Part shown: piece by piece, positions 13,547 to 19,939 of the stretch
Numbering within the stretch: the first letter of the stretch is position 1
Layout of the letters: every line of letters starts with the position of its first letter
DNA from: an uncultured Collinsella sp.
GTDB taxonomy: Bacteria > Actinomycetota > Coriobacteriia > Coriobacteriales > Coriobacteriaceae
Assembly (NCBI GenBank): GCA_902464965.1
Contig: CABQLI010000040.1
Location: 1-19,939 of the forward strand
Reading direction: 5' to 3'
DNA length: 19,939 nucleotides
The notes under the pieces: model-generated
What the model was told of the DNA's origin: nothing
The model's input: the letters and a program-made list of their open reading frames with translations, nothing else
The model's database searches: none
Translations under genes and position numbers: made by a program

Positions 13547-13723
13547 CTCTCTAAAACAATAGAGTTATCTCTCTAAAGTGTAGTATATCTCTCTAACTTT
13601 AGAGAGATAAGCACCTTATTTTAGAGAGACATTTAGAGAGATGTATCGAATTCTCTGGTAGATTGCCCAATGTTATCTCTTTAACTGGCTTTCTCTTTAG
13701 AGAGACGAGCGCGACCTCTCTAA
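13547..13723. promoter_or_regulatory. Operator array: about nine TTAGAGAG / CTCTCTAA motifs
   Basis: Motif positions: CTCTCTAA 13547-13554; ATCTCTCTAA 13567-13576 and 13587-13596; TTAGAGAGAT 13599-13608; TTAGAGAGAC 13621-13630; TTAGAGAGAT 13633-13642; a one-mismatch ATCTCTTTAA 13675-13684; TTAGAGAGAC 13697-13706; CTCTCTAA 13716-13723. Several spacings are 12, 20 or 22 bases. The copies at 13587 and 13599 form a perfect palindrome of two 10-bp arms around CT. The first copy overlaps the AlbA_2 ribosome binding site. The likely role is binding by the winged-helix AlbA_2 protein itself. Confidence 0.8.
13582..13610 (-). promoter_or_regulatory. Promoter of the AlbA_2 gene, embedded in the operator palindrome
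   Basis: On the minus strand, TTATCT (13610-13605) and TATACT (13587-13582) are exactly 17 bases apart. The palindrome at 13587-13608 covers the spacer and touches both hexamers. Transcription would start near 13575, inside the next motif copy. The -10 is strong and the -35 weak. Confidence 0.6.
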
Positions 13724-13796
13724 TCATGGGCTCCACTCTTTAAGGTGCACACTTCCTAACCGTGCCCTAAGTTGCGGTGAAATAGTCCCCGATTAA

Positions 13797-13844
13797 CCTG
13801 CCAAAAAGGAACAGGTTTATTTTGGTAGGTTTTATCTGGGGAAA
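13797..13844 (+). repeat. 48-bp dispersed palindromic element, copy D
   Basis: CCTGCCAAAA and TTTTGGTAGG (one G-T pair) surround AGGAACAGGTTTA, followed by TTTTATCTGGGGAAA. It lies between the AlbA_2 operator array and the nuclease gene. Confidence 0.9.
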
Positions 13845-13884
13845 CGCCGAATAGCCCCACATCAACAACTGCCGCAGCTCCATA

Positions 13885-13915
13885 TGAGACAAATGAATCA
13901 GTAGCGTTTGTCTCA
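13885..13915. promoter_or_regulatory. 9-bp inverted repeat upstream of the nuclease gene
   Basis: TGAGACAAA (13885-13893) and TTTGTCTCA (13907-13915) are perfect inverted repeats with 13 bases between. They lie about 85 bases upstream of the nuclease start and could be an operator or hairpin. No protein is assigned. Confidence 0.4.
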
Positions 13916-13957
13916 AATCTTAAGTATTTGTTCGACAGAACGGCCCTTGCCGGCTCC

Positions 13958-13966
13958 TGCTAGACT
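13958..13966 (+). promoter_or_regulatory. Possible extended -10 of the nuclease gene
   Basis: TGCTAGACT combines an extended -10 TG with a weak hexamer, 33 bases before ATG 14000. No clear -35 was seen. Confidence 0.3.
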
Positions 13967-13999
13967 GGTAGATTCCCAACCGTCCATCCAGGAGCCTCA

Positions 14000-14965
14000 A
14001 TGTCGCGCAAGTCCGCCTACAAGCAAGTCCTTTCCATCGGCACCGCCGTGGTGCTGGGGTTTGCGCTGTTTACGGGATCGCTCGACGGAGCTCCCAAGCT
14101 GCTGTCGCCGCAAAGCGATGAACAGGCGGTAGCTCTGGCCGAGAAGCAAAACGAGAGTCCCAAGCGCACCGGCAACGAGGCAGACCTGGTCGCCCGGCTC
14201 GAATCGGGAACAGCCAGCTCCGAGGACTCCGGCGATGGCTCTGAATCCGCCGCAATTGACACCGGTGACGACACTTCCACAGGCAGCGCCGCCACCCCCA
14301 TCGACGAGGTCGAAAACCCCGACCTCAACCGCGCCCGCGGCGTATACCTCAGCAGCATTCCCGACTACGCCGGCAACCCCTACGTTGCCCTTCGCGCCGA
14401 CAGCACGCACCCGCTCGGCACACCATCATTCACGCTCGATGAATACGAGCGCGCTACAGAAGAGGGTTGCTTTAAGAAGTTCTCCAAGCTCGACAGTTTG
14501 GGCCGCACCCGCAAAGCGCTCGCCTGCGTAGGCCCCGAATCGCTCGGCCAGGGCAAGCGCGGCGATATCTCGCGCATCCACCCCGCCGGCTGGCACCAGC
14601 AGCGCTACGACTTTATTCCGGGCCAGAGCCTCTACAACCGCTGCCACCTTATCGCCTGGTCGCTCTGCGGCGAAAACGCCAACCGTAAGAATCTCCTCAC
14701 CGGCACGCGCTATCTCAACGAGACGGGCATGCTACCGTTTGAAGAGCAGATTCTCAACTACATCCACGACACGGGCAACCATGTTCTCTATCGCGTCACG
14801 CCCATGTATAACGAAGAGGAACTCGTCTGCCGTGGCGTGCGCCTTGAGGCGCAATCGGTCGAGGACCACGGCAGGACCCTCTGTTTCCACGTATATTGCT
14901 ACAACCTGCAGCCGCATGTGCAGATCGACTACGCCACCGGCCGCAATCAGGCCTCGGGAGACTAG
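14000..14965 (+). CDS. Secreted or membrane-anchored DNA/RNA non-specific endonuclease (DNA-entry type)
   Basis: A 321-residue protein. A basic start and hydrophobic helix (about residues 8-25, VLSIGTAVVLGFALF) form a signal peptide or N-terminal anchor. An acidic Ser/Thr/Asp/Glu-rich linker runs to about 108, then the nuclease domain. The catalytic region is YNRCHLIAWSLCGENANRKN (212-231), where His216 corresponds to the general-base His of the DRGH/NRCH-type beta-beta-alpha-metal nucleases and the Asn residues to the metal site. LLTGTRYLNETGMLPFEEQI, NHVLYRVTPMYN and the C-terminal YATG are also typical. AGGAG six bases before ATG 14000 fixes the start. It is monocistronic. It could serve DNA uptake, nutrient scavenging or attack on extracellular DNA; no competence genes are nearby. 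Confidence 0.88.
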   Translation: MSRKSAYKQVLSIGTAVVLGFALFTGSLDGAPKLLSPQSDEQAVALAEKQNESPKRTGNEADLVARLESGTASSEDSGDGSESAAIDTGDDTSTGSAATPIDEVENPDLNRARGVYLSSIPDYAGNPYVALRADSTHPLGTPSFTLDEYERATEEGCFKKFSKLDSLGRTRKALACVGPESLGQGKRGDISRIHPAGWHQQRYDFIPGQSLYNRCHLIAWSLCGENANRKNLLTGTRYLNETGMLPFEEQILNYIHDTGNHVLYRVTPMYNEEELVCRGVRLEAQSVEDHGRTLCFHVYCYNLQPHVQIDYATGRNQASGD

Positions 14966-15026
14966 GGCCGACCAAGCTGCCCCAAAACCTACCATGATCC
15001 GTTTTCCTCCGCCCCCTAGGGATCAA

Positions 15027-15060
15027 AAGGGGCCGCCCTGGATTGCCCAGAGCGGCCCTT
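15027..15060. terminator. Bidirectional terminator between the nuclease and EF-G-like genes
   Basis: AAGGGGCCGCCCTGG / CCAGAGCGGCCCTT forms a stem of about 14 bp with one extra G and one mismatch, preceded by AAAA on the plus side (giving TTTT on the minus strand). It lies between convergent genes. Confidence 0.75.
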
Positions 15061-15094
15061 GCCTCGGCATGTATATTACAGGCAAAGTCACACG

Positions 15095-17170
15095 CTACTT
15101 GGCGCGGCCCTCCTCATAGCGCTCAACCAGCTTGGCCTGAACGTCATAAGGCACCTGCTCGTAGCCTGCAGGCTTCATGGTAAAGTCGCCCGTGCCGCGC
15201 GTGATAGAGCGCAGACGCGTCGAGTAATCCGTCAGCTCGGCCAGCGGCGCCTGCGCGATGACCACGGTATCGCCGCGCTCATCGGTCTCCATACCCGTCA
15301 CGCGACCGCGCGAGGCCGAGATGTCGCCCATCACGGCGCCGGCGTAGCTCTCGGGGATCGTCACCGTGATTTCCTCGATGGGTTCCAGCACCACCGGGTC
15401 GGCATCGGCACACGCCTTGCGCAGGCCGATGCGAGCTGCCGCGCGGAACGCCATCTCGTTGGAGTCGACGCTGTGATACGAGCCGTCGTACACAGCCACG
15501 CGAATGCCCGTGAGCGGATAGCCGGCAATGATGCCGTCCTTCATGGTCTCCTGGACGCCCTTGTCCACGGCGGGGATCAGCGAGCGCGGAATGCGACCGC
15601 CCACGACCTCGTCCACAAACTCATAGCCATCGCTCGTGCCGTCGGGTCCAATGAGCGGCTCAACGCGCAGCCAGCAGTCACCATACTGGCCGGCGCCGCC
15701 TGTCTGCTTCTTATGGCGGCCCTGGGCACTTGCCGTACGGCGAATGGTCTCGCGATACGGAATGCGGATCGGCACGCTCTTGGCAGCGACCTTGGTGCGG
15801 TCCTCCAGACGGTTGAGCAGCACCGAAACCTGCGCCTCACCAACGGCGGAGATAATGGTCTGGCCGGTCTCCTCGTCGCGGTCGATGCTCATAGTCGGAT
15901 CGGCCTTACAGGCCTTCTCGATAAACGTATAGAGCTTCTCTTCGTCCCCGCGATTCTCGGCCTCGATGGCAATGCGGTACTGCGAGTTGGGGAACTTAAA
16001 CGCCGCAGCCTCGACCTTGCCGGTAATCGAGAGCGTATCGCCCGTCTCGGCCGCCAGCTTGGGTGCCACGATGATGTCACCGGCATAAGCGTGGCCAACC
16101 TCGGTCATATCGCGGCCGCACATCACATACAGGTGGGCCAGACGATCGCTCTTGCGGGTACGCGCGTTGATCAGCTCAAGGCCCGGCTCAAGCGTGCCCG
16201 TCAGCACCTTGATAAAGCTGATGCGACCCTGCTGCGGATCGGCCAGCGTCTTAAACACAAACGCCACCGGACGGTCATCGTCACTCGAGATCTTAAGCGA
16301 ATCGCCGTCGATAAGCGGCATCTCGCCGTAGTCGGTCGGCGCCGGGAAGTACGTCGCGATGTCGTCCATCAGCGAGTTGACGCCCTGCTCCTTAATGCAA
16401 TCGCCCGCAAAGACCGGCACAAAGATGCGCTCGGCGATCGCCTTCGACAGCAGGCCTTCAAGCTCCTCCTGCGTCAGCGTCTCCTCGCCTTCCAAGTACT
16501 TCATCATCAGTTCATCGTCAGCCTCGGCCACCAGCTCGCACAGATGGTCATGGGCCTCCTCGGCCTGGGCACGATACTCCTCGGGAATCTCCGACTCAAC
16601 GGCTTCGGTGCCGTTGCAATGGCGCGCCTTCATGCGCACCAGGTCGATGATGCCGTCAAAGTCCTCGCCCTCGCCCCAGGGAAGGGTCACGGCGCCCAGG
16701 CGCGTGCCAAAGCGCTCCTGCAGCAGGTCCATCGTGGTCGCAAAGCTGGCCTCGGAGCGCGACAGGCGGTTTACGAACACCGCACGCGCCAGGCGCAGGT
16801 CCTCGGCGGCATACCAGAGCTTAACCGTCGTAGGCTGCGGGCCGGCCTCAGCGTCGACCACAAACAGCGCCGTCTCGCAGACGCTCATCGCGGCAAAGGC
16901 GTCGCCGATAAAATCGGGGTAGCACGGGGCATCGAGCACATTGATGCGCGCGCCCTTCCAGTCGATCGGCGCGATGGTCGTCGAGATGGAGAATGAACGC
17001 TTGACCTCTTCGGGGTCATAGTCGAGCGTGGGCTTGGTGCCGTCGTGGCCGCCCAGGCGGGCGGTCTTGCCGGAAAGGTGGAGCATGGCCTCGGCGAGTG
17101 AAGTCTTGCCCACCCCGCCTTGGCCTACGAGCACCACGTTCCTTACGTTACCGGTCTTGGGAGCACCCAT
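15095..17170 (-). CDS. Elongation factor G-like GTPase (EF-G2 type) with altered G motifs
   Basis: A 691-residue translational GTPase with the full EF-G domain order. The G domain (1-270) has P-loop GQGGVGKTS at 16-24 and a switch I region SFSISTTIAP. Domain II is near FKTLADPQQGRISFIKVLTG. Domains III-V include RIPYRETI, GGAGQYGD, GSYHSVDSNEMAFRAA and MGDISASRGRV. The G3 motif is DAPCY (80-84) rather than DTPGH. The G4 motif NKxD is NRLS (134-137), so the guanine-specifying Asp is missing. Start 17170 is chosen because GGAGGT lies 4 bases upstream; an open frame extends to 17281 without a better site. These paralogues are distinct from the main fusA; no ribosomal genes are adjacent. The role is unknown. 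Confidence 0.9.
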   Translation of the reverse strand: MGAPKTGNVRNVVLVGQGGVGKTSLAEAMLHLSGKTARLGGHDGTKPTLDYDPEEVKRSFSISTTIAPIDWKGARINVLDAPCYPDFIGDAFAAMSVCETALFVVDAEAGPQPTTVKLWYAAEDLRLARAVFVNRLSRSEASFATTMDLLQERFGTRLGAVTLPWGEGEDFDGIIDLVRMKARHCNGTEAVESEIPEEYRAQAEEAHDHLCELVAEADDELMMKYLEGEETLTQEELEGLLSKAIAERIFVPVFAGDCIKEQGVNSLMDDIATYFPAPTDYGEMPLIDGDSLKISSDDDRPVAFVFKTLADPQQGRISFIKVLTGTLEPGLELINARTRKSDRLAHLYVMCGRDMTEVGHAYAGDIIVAPKLAAETGDTLSITGKVEAAAFKFPNSQYRIAIEAENRGDEEKLYTFIEKACKADPTMSIDRDEETGQTIISAVGEAQVSVLLNRLEDRTKVAAKSVPIRIPYRETIRRTASAQGRHKKQTGGAGQYGDCWLRVEPLIGPDGTSDGYEFVDEVVGGRIPRSLIPAVDKGVQETMKDGIIAGYPLTGIRVAVYDGSYHSVDSNEMAFRAAARIGLRKACADADPVVLEPIEEITVTIPESYAGAVMGDISASRGRVTGMETDERGDTVVIAQAPLAELTDYSTRLRSITRGTGDFTMKPAGYEQVPYDVQAKLVERYEEGRAK

Positions 17171-17344
17171 GATGACCTCCTTGCAGGGCCGCGCGCAATG
17201 CGCGACGCCAACGGGGAGAGTTCGCGGTCGGTGCCATCCCGGGAGCAGCATGGTCGGCAGCCGAGCCGACTCACCCTCCAAATGTCCTATGCCACCACCC
17301 TACCCTCACGGGCGGCTGTCCATGCATACCTTTCGGCGCACGTA

Positions 17345-17373
17345 TGAATACAGGCGGCGAGAGGAAGAGACAA
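17345..17373 (-). promoter_or_regulatory. Probable promoter of the EF-G-like gene
   Basis: On the minus strand, TTGTCT (17373-17368) and TATTCA (17350-17345) are 17 bases apart, about 175 bases from the start codon. Assigned by eye. Confidence 0.45.
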
Positions 17374-17413
17374 GCTTGTGAGGCGATTATTGAACCCCGT
17401 CGATGCAAACAAA

Positions 17414-17447
17414 AAGCCGCCACAGACCGTAAGACCTGAGGCGGCTT
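17414..17447 (-). terminator. Rho-independent terminator of the amino acid importer operon
   Basis: On the minus strand, AAGCCGCC and GGCGGCTT form the main stem, extended inside by CAG/CTG, followed by TTTTGTTTG. It starts 33 bases after the ATPase stop codon. Confidence 0.88.
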
Positions 17448-17480
17448 CGCCTCAATTAATAGTTGAGTAAATACCTGAGC

Positions 17481-18245
17481 CTATCCCTCGATACGGCTCA
17501 AGAACTCACGGGTGCGCTGCTCACGCGGATGGTCGATGACCTGCTCGGCAGGACCCTCCTCGACAATGCGGCCGCCATCCATAAAGACCACGCGGTCGGC
17601 AACATCGCGCGCAAACTGCATTGCGTGGGTCACAATCACCATCGTCATATTCTGCGCGGCAAGGTCTTTAATGACACGCAGCACCTCGGCCGTCAGCTCG
17701 GGATCGAGTGCCGAGGTCGGCTCGTCAAAGAACAGGATCTCCGGATCAAGCGCCAAGGCGCGGGCGATACTCACACGCTGTTGCTGACCGCCCGAAAGCT
17801 CACATGGCACCTTGTTCTCGTTGCCCGTAAGCCCCATCTGCGCGATCAACTCGCGCGCACGAGCTTCCGCCTGCTCGCGCGGGCGCTTAAGCACGCGGAT
17901 CGGCGCGTCGATGATGTTTTTCATCACGGTATAGTGCGGGAACAGGTTGTAATTTTGGAACACCAGGCCGAATCGCGAGCGTGCCCGCTTGGGCACATCG
18001 CCCTTCGCATAGACCGCGCCCGAACCCGCATCCGTCGCAACGGCAAGGTCGCCAAACGAGAGCGAGCCTCCGTCGAGCGTCTCGAGCAGCGTGGCACACC
18101 GCAGCAGCGTGGACTTGCCGCCACCCGAAGGCCCGATAATCGCCACGACCTCTCCACGCTTTACCTCGAGCGAGATATCCTTGAGCACCTCATTGCCGCC
18201 AAACGCCTTGCGAGCGTTCGATATATTCATTACCGAATTAATCAT
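17481..18245 (-). CDS. Polar amino acid ABC transporter, ATP-binding protein
   Basis: A 254-residue ATPase of the GlnQ/HisP type. Walker A is IGPSGGGKST, the Q-loop VFQNYNLFPHYTV, the signature LSGGQQQR, Walker B ILFFDEPTSALDPE, and the switch His lies in VTHAMQFARDVADRVVFMDGG. All catalytic residues are present. Start 18245 (MINSVMNISNARKAFGG) overlaps the permease stop by 8 bases; ATG 18230 is an alternative and neither has a strong ribosome binding site, so coupling to the permease is likely. An insertion of about 15 residues (ATDAGSGAVYAKGDVP) before the Q-loop is longer than in E. coli GlnQ. It is the last gene of the importer operon and is followed by a strong terminator. Confidence 0.95.
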   Translation of the reverse strand: MINSVMNISNARKAFGGNEVLKDISLEVKRGEVVAIIGPSGGGKSTLLRCATLLETLDGGSLSFGDLAVATDAGSGAVYAKGDVPKRARSRFGLVFQNYNLFPHYTVMKNIIDAPIRVLKRPREQAEARARELIAQMGLTGNENKVPCELSGGQQQRVSIARALALDPEILFFDEPTSALDPELTAEVLRVIKDLAAQNMTMVIVTHAMQFARDVADRVVFMDGGRIVEEGPAEQVIDHPREQRTREFLSRIEG

Positions 18246-18891
18246 GGTAGTAATCCAATTTTTTCTCGGCGGCGCCCAGCAGCATCTCGACAACGAAATT
18301 AAAGACCCAGTAAATCAGCGCCGCAATCGCAAACGGCACCATGCTCACCTGCGAGGCGACCAGCGCCTTGGCCGTCGAGAACATCTCACCCACGCCAATG
18401 GCAAACGCCAGCGACGTGTCCTTGACCAGCGTGATGATCTCGTTGCCCATCGCAGGCAGAATACGCTTGGCGACCTGCGGCATCACGATATACAGAAACG
18501 TCTGCATGCGCGAATAGCCCAGCACCTCGGCAGCCTCGTATTGACCGCGCGGAATGGACTGCAGGCCCGAGCGATAGATCTCGGCAAAGTAACCGGCGTA
18601 GTTGATGATGAACGCCACGACGCACGCCGTCCACTTGGAATCGGGCGTGAGCGAAATGCCAAACACGTAGTACGGGGCAAAGTAGATGGCAAACATCTGC
18701 AGCATGAGCGGCGTACCGCGCATGACCGAAATGTAGATGCGCGCAATCCAGCGAAGCGGCGCGATTTTGCTCATGCGCATAAACGCCACGGGGATTCCCA
18801 GCGGAATCGACCCCAGCAGCGTCAGCACAAACAACTGCAAACTGACCAAGAATCCCTGGCCAAGCATCTGCATCATGACCTGAATAGACAT
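18238..18891 (-). CDS. Polar amino acid ABC transporter, permease
   Basis: A 217-residue inner-membrane permease of the HisM/GlnP family. It has about five transmembrane segments (for example FLVSLQLFVLTLLGSIPLGIP and FAIAALIYWVFNFVVEMLLG). The EAA loop is EAAEVLGYSRMQTFLYIVMP, which docks on the ATPase. RGTPLMLQMFAIYF is the usual conserved motif of this family. The start at 18891 overlaps the stop of the binding-protein gene (TAATG), and its own stop overlaps the ATPase start, so the three genes are translationally coupled. Because no second permease gene is present, the channel is probably a homodimer. Confidence 0.95.
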   Translation of the reverse strand: MSIQVMMQMLGQGFLVSLQLFVLTLLGSIPLGIPVAFMRMSKIAPLRWIARIYISVMRGTPLMLQMFAIYFAPYYVFGISLTPDSKWTACVVAFIINYAGYFAEIYRSGLQSIPRGQYEAAEVLGYSRMQTFLYIVMPQVAKRILPAMGNEIITLVKDTSLAFAIGVGEMFSTAKALVASQVSMVPFAIAALIYWVFNFVVEMLLGAAEKKLDYYHD

Positions 18892-19751
18892 TACTTGAGC
18901 ACCCAATTATCGAAAGACAAACCATAGCTTGAATATTTATCGCAGAGGTCCTTGACCGTGCCGTCCTCGTAGAGCGCCTTGAGCGACTCGGCTACAGCAT
19001 CGGCCGACTTGGTGTCGCCCTTCTTAAAGCCAACGGCGTAGTGCTCGCTGGACAGCGGCTCATCAAGCTGCGTATAGGCATCGGGCTTGGCGGCAAGCTG
19101 ATACTGGGCAATCGAAAGATCGCACGCCACGGCATCGACCGCGCCGCTCTCGAGCTGCATAAAGGCCGTGTTGTACTCGCCGATCGTGTCGAGCGTGGCA
19201 AACGTCGCTGCCAGATCCTTCTGGTCACCCTCAAGCACGTCCTGCGCAGCGGAATCAGTCTGGGTAATCACAGTCTTGCCGGCAAGATCGTCCCAGCCCT
19301 TGATGCCCGCATCCTTCTTGACCACCAGCACCTGCTCGTTGAGCATGTACGGCTCGGAGAACGTGTAGTCATCCTCACGGCCCTCCATGGTAAAGCCGTT
19401 CCAGATGCAGTTGATGGCGCCCGAGTTGAGCAGCGTATCCTTGGCGTCCCAGTCGATGGCCTCGTATTTGACCTCCCAGCCCTGCTTATCGGCAACAGCC
19501 TTGGCCAGATCGAGATCAAAGCCGGTGTACTCGCCATCGTCGCCCACAAAGCCGTACGGAGGATAGGACTTATCAAAGCCCACCACGAGCTTCTTGGACT
19601 CCGCAGCGCCCTTCACATCCTTGGCCGCGGCAGAGCCAGCAGCGGAGCCCTTGCCGGCACCACCGCCGCAACCGACAAGACCAAGGCCAAGCACCGTGGC
19701 AAGCGAGCCGGCTAGGCCAACAAACTGACGACGAGACATATCGGTATTCAT
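18891..19751 (-). CDS. Amino acid ABC transporter, substrate-binding lipoprotein
   Basis: A 286-residue binding protein of family SBP_bac_3 (polar amino acids). The N-terminus MNTDMSRRQFVGLAGSLA has a twin-arginine SRRQF motif and a lipobox LVGC with Cys28, pointing to a Tat-exported lipoprotein. A Gly/Ala/Ser linker follows. The ligand-binding core includes VGFDKSYPPYGFVGDDGEYTGFDLDLAKAVA, NCIWNGFTMEGREDDYTFSEPY and NEQVLVVKKD, close to the glutamine/histidine/cystine group. AAGGGGG six bases before ATG 19751 fixes the start over the upstream ATG at 19772. First gene of the operon. The exact amino acid is not determinable by eye. Confidence 0.95.
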   Translation of the reverse strand: MNTDMSRRQFVGLAGSLATVLGLGLVGCGGGAGKGSAAGSAAAKDVKGAAESKKLVVGFDKSYPPYGFVGDDGEYTGFDLDLAKAVADKQGWEVKYEAIDWDAKDTLLNSGAINCIWNGFTMEGREDDYTFSEPYMLNEQVLVVKKDAGIKGWDDLAGKTVITQTDSAAQDVLEGDQKDLAATFATLDTIGEYNTAFMQLESGAVDAVACDLSIAQYQLAAKPDAYTQLDEPLSSEHYAVGFKKGDTKSADAVAESLKALYEDGTVKDLCDKYSSYGLSFDNWVLK

Positions 19752-19769
19752 GGTATTCCCCCTTGATGG

Positions 19770-19789
19770 CACTTTAGTTAGGTAAAGTG
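19770..19789. promoter_or_regulatory. Inverted repeat in the importer leader
   Basis: CACTTTA (19770-19776) and TAAAGTG (19783-19789) are perfect 7-bp inverted repeats with a 6-base spacer. They lie between the predicted promoter and the ribosome binding site, a position suited to a repressor roadblock or an mRNA hairpin. Confidence 0.4.
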
Positions 19790-19807
19790 AGTCATGTAAC
19801 GTTCAGA

Positions 19808-19836
19808 ATCATACACTCTACCTCGATAAAGTACAA
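19808..19836 (-). promoter_or_regulatory. Promoter of the amino acid importer operon
   Basis: On the minus strand, TTGTAC (19836-19831) and TATGAT (19813-19808) are exactly 17 bases apart, giving a leader of about 50 bases. It is one of the best sigma-70-type matches in the window. Confidence 0.65.
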
Positions 19837-19908
19837 GGGATGGTTTGCCCGGCGTGGGCGGGGAGCGGCGCGTAATTAAGTTTCCTGCTCTACAGTCCTG
19901 CGCAAGAC

Positions 19909-19931
19909 GGAAAGCACATTAAGTGCTTTCC
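19909..19931. terminator. Hairpin at the right edge, probable terminator of a neighbouring gene
   Basis: GGAAAGCAC / GTGCTTTCC is a perfect 9-bp stem with an ATTAA loop. CGCAA and TTGCG flank it and can extend the pairing past a small bulge. No T-run is complete within the window. It may serve a gene just beyond the right edge. Confidence 0.5.
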
Positions 19932-19939
19932 TTTGCGTG

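Larger units (their letters stand above)
13542..13999. other. 458-base non-coding region between the AlbA_2 gene and the nuclease
   Basis: No supported gene. The left 180 bases are the TTAGAGAG array and AlbA_2 promoter. The middle holds the 48-bp element copy D. The right part has a 9-bp inverted repeat, a possible extended -10 and the nuclease ribosome binding site AGGAG. Confidence 0.7.
17171..17480. other. Gap between the amino acid importer and the EF-G-like gene, with a long leader
   Basis: This 310-base gap has no supported gene. It holds the importer's terminator, the EF-G-like promoter, and a GC-rich leader of about 170 bases with a short GTCGGC/GCCGAC hairpin (17253-17270). A leader of that length could host regulation, but no known riboswitch was recognised. 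Confidence 0.55.

Noticed and set aside
13547..13723. TTAGAGAG repeats as a CRISPR array
   Set aside because: The motif is only 8-10 bp, occurs in both orientations with short irregular spacing, and no cas gene is present.
14000..14965. NRCH instead of DRGH as a dead catalytic site in the nuclease
   Set aside because: The catalytic His is kept and, from memory, NRCHLI is common in this family's Gram-positive members, so it is probably active.
15059..16996. A 645-codon plus-strand frame
   Set aside because: It is antisense to the EF-G-like gene, whose domains are clearly recognisable. Its composition is that of a high-GC shadow frame and it lacks a ribosome binding site.

Overview
This window looks like a chromosomal segment from a Collinsella-like member of the Coriobacteriia (Actinomycetota). 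It is GC-rich, has clear AGGAGG-type ribosome binding sites, and its protein set fits gut Coriobacteriia. The taxon is an inference from gene style; no rRNA or marker phylogeny is available here.

Layout, left to right. 1-925: the start of a MarR-controlled ABC-exporter operon on the minus strand, with the transporter running off the left edge. 1042-2265: a small unknown protein (minus), divergent from an FMN nitroreductase (plus). 2275-5453: three minus-strand genes, namely a single-pass membrane protein, a Fis-type regulator with a degraded AAA+ domain, and a YeiH-family putative sulfate exporter. A 266-base gap between the last two holds a long, nearly perfect inverted repeat. 5617-6348: a GntR/FCD regulator divergent from the YeiH-family gene. 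6461-8308: glmS (minus), divergent across a repeat-rich gap from a LacI-family regulator (8621-9733). 9847-11544: a HAD phosphatase/phosphomutase (minus), divergent from larE (plus). 11841-13541: an AlbA_2/Schlafen-type regulator with a GHKL-like domain and winged helices (minus), preceded by an array of TTAGAGAG motifs. 14000-14965: a secreted or anchored DNA-entry-type nuclease. 15095-17170: an EF-G-like GTPase with altered G motifs (minus). 17481-19751: a complete polar amino acid ABC importer (binding protein, permease, ATPase; minus) with overlapping genes and a good promoter.

Most units are one or two genes with hairpin terminators between convergent pairs. The only long operon is the amino acid importer. 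No tRNA, rRNA, CRISPR array, transposase or integrase was seen.

The most interesting material is non-coding. First, a 48-bp palindromic element occurs four times, always exactly 48 bp and always intergenic; a second hairpin beside one copy shares its GGGACAGG core. Second, about nine copies of an 8-10 bp motif upstream of the AlbA_2 gene include a perfect palindrome that fills the spacer between a plausible -35 and -10 and a copy that overlaps the ribosome binding site. Third, the long inverted repeat in the gap at 4153-4418 has mutually exclusive pairings. On the protein side, the EF-G-like GTPase lacks a normal NKxD motif and the Fis-type regulator lacks the Walker A lysine.
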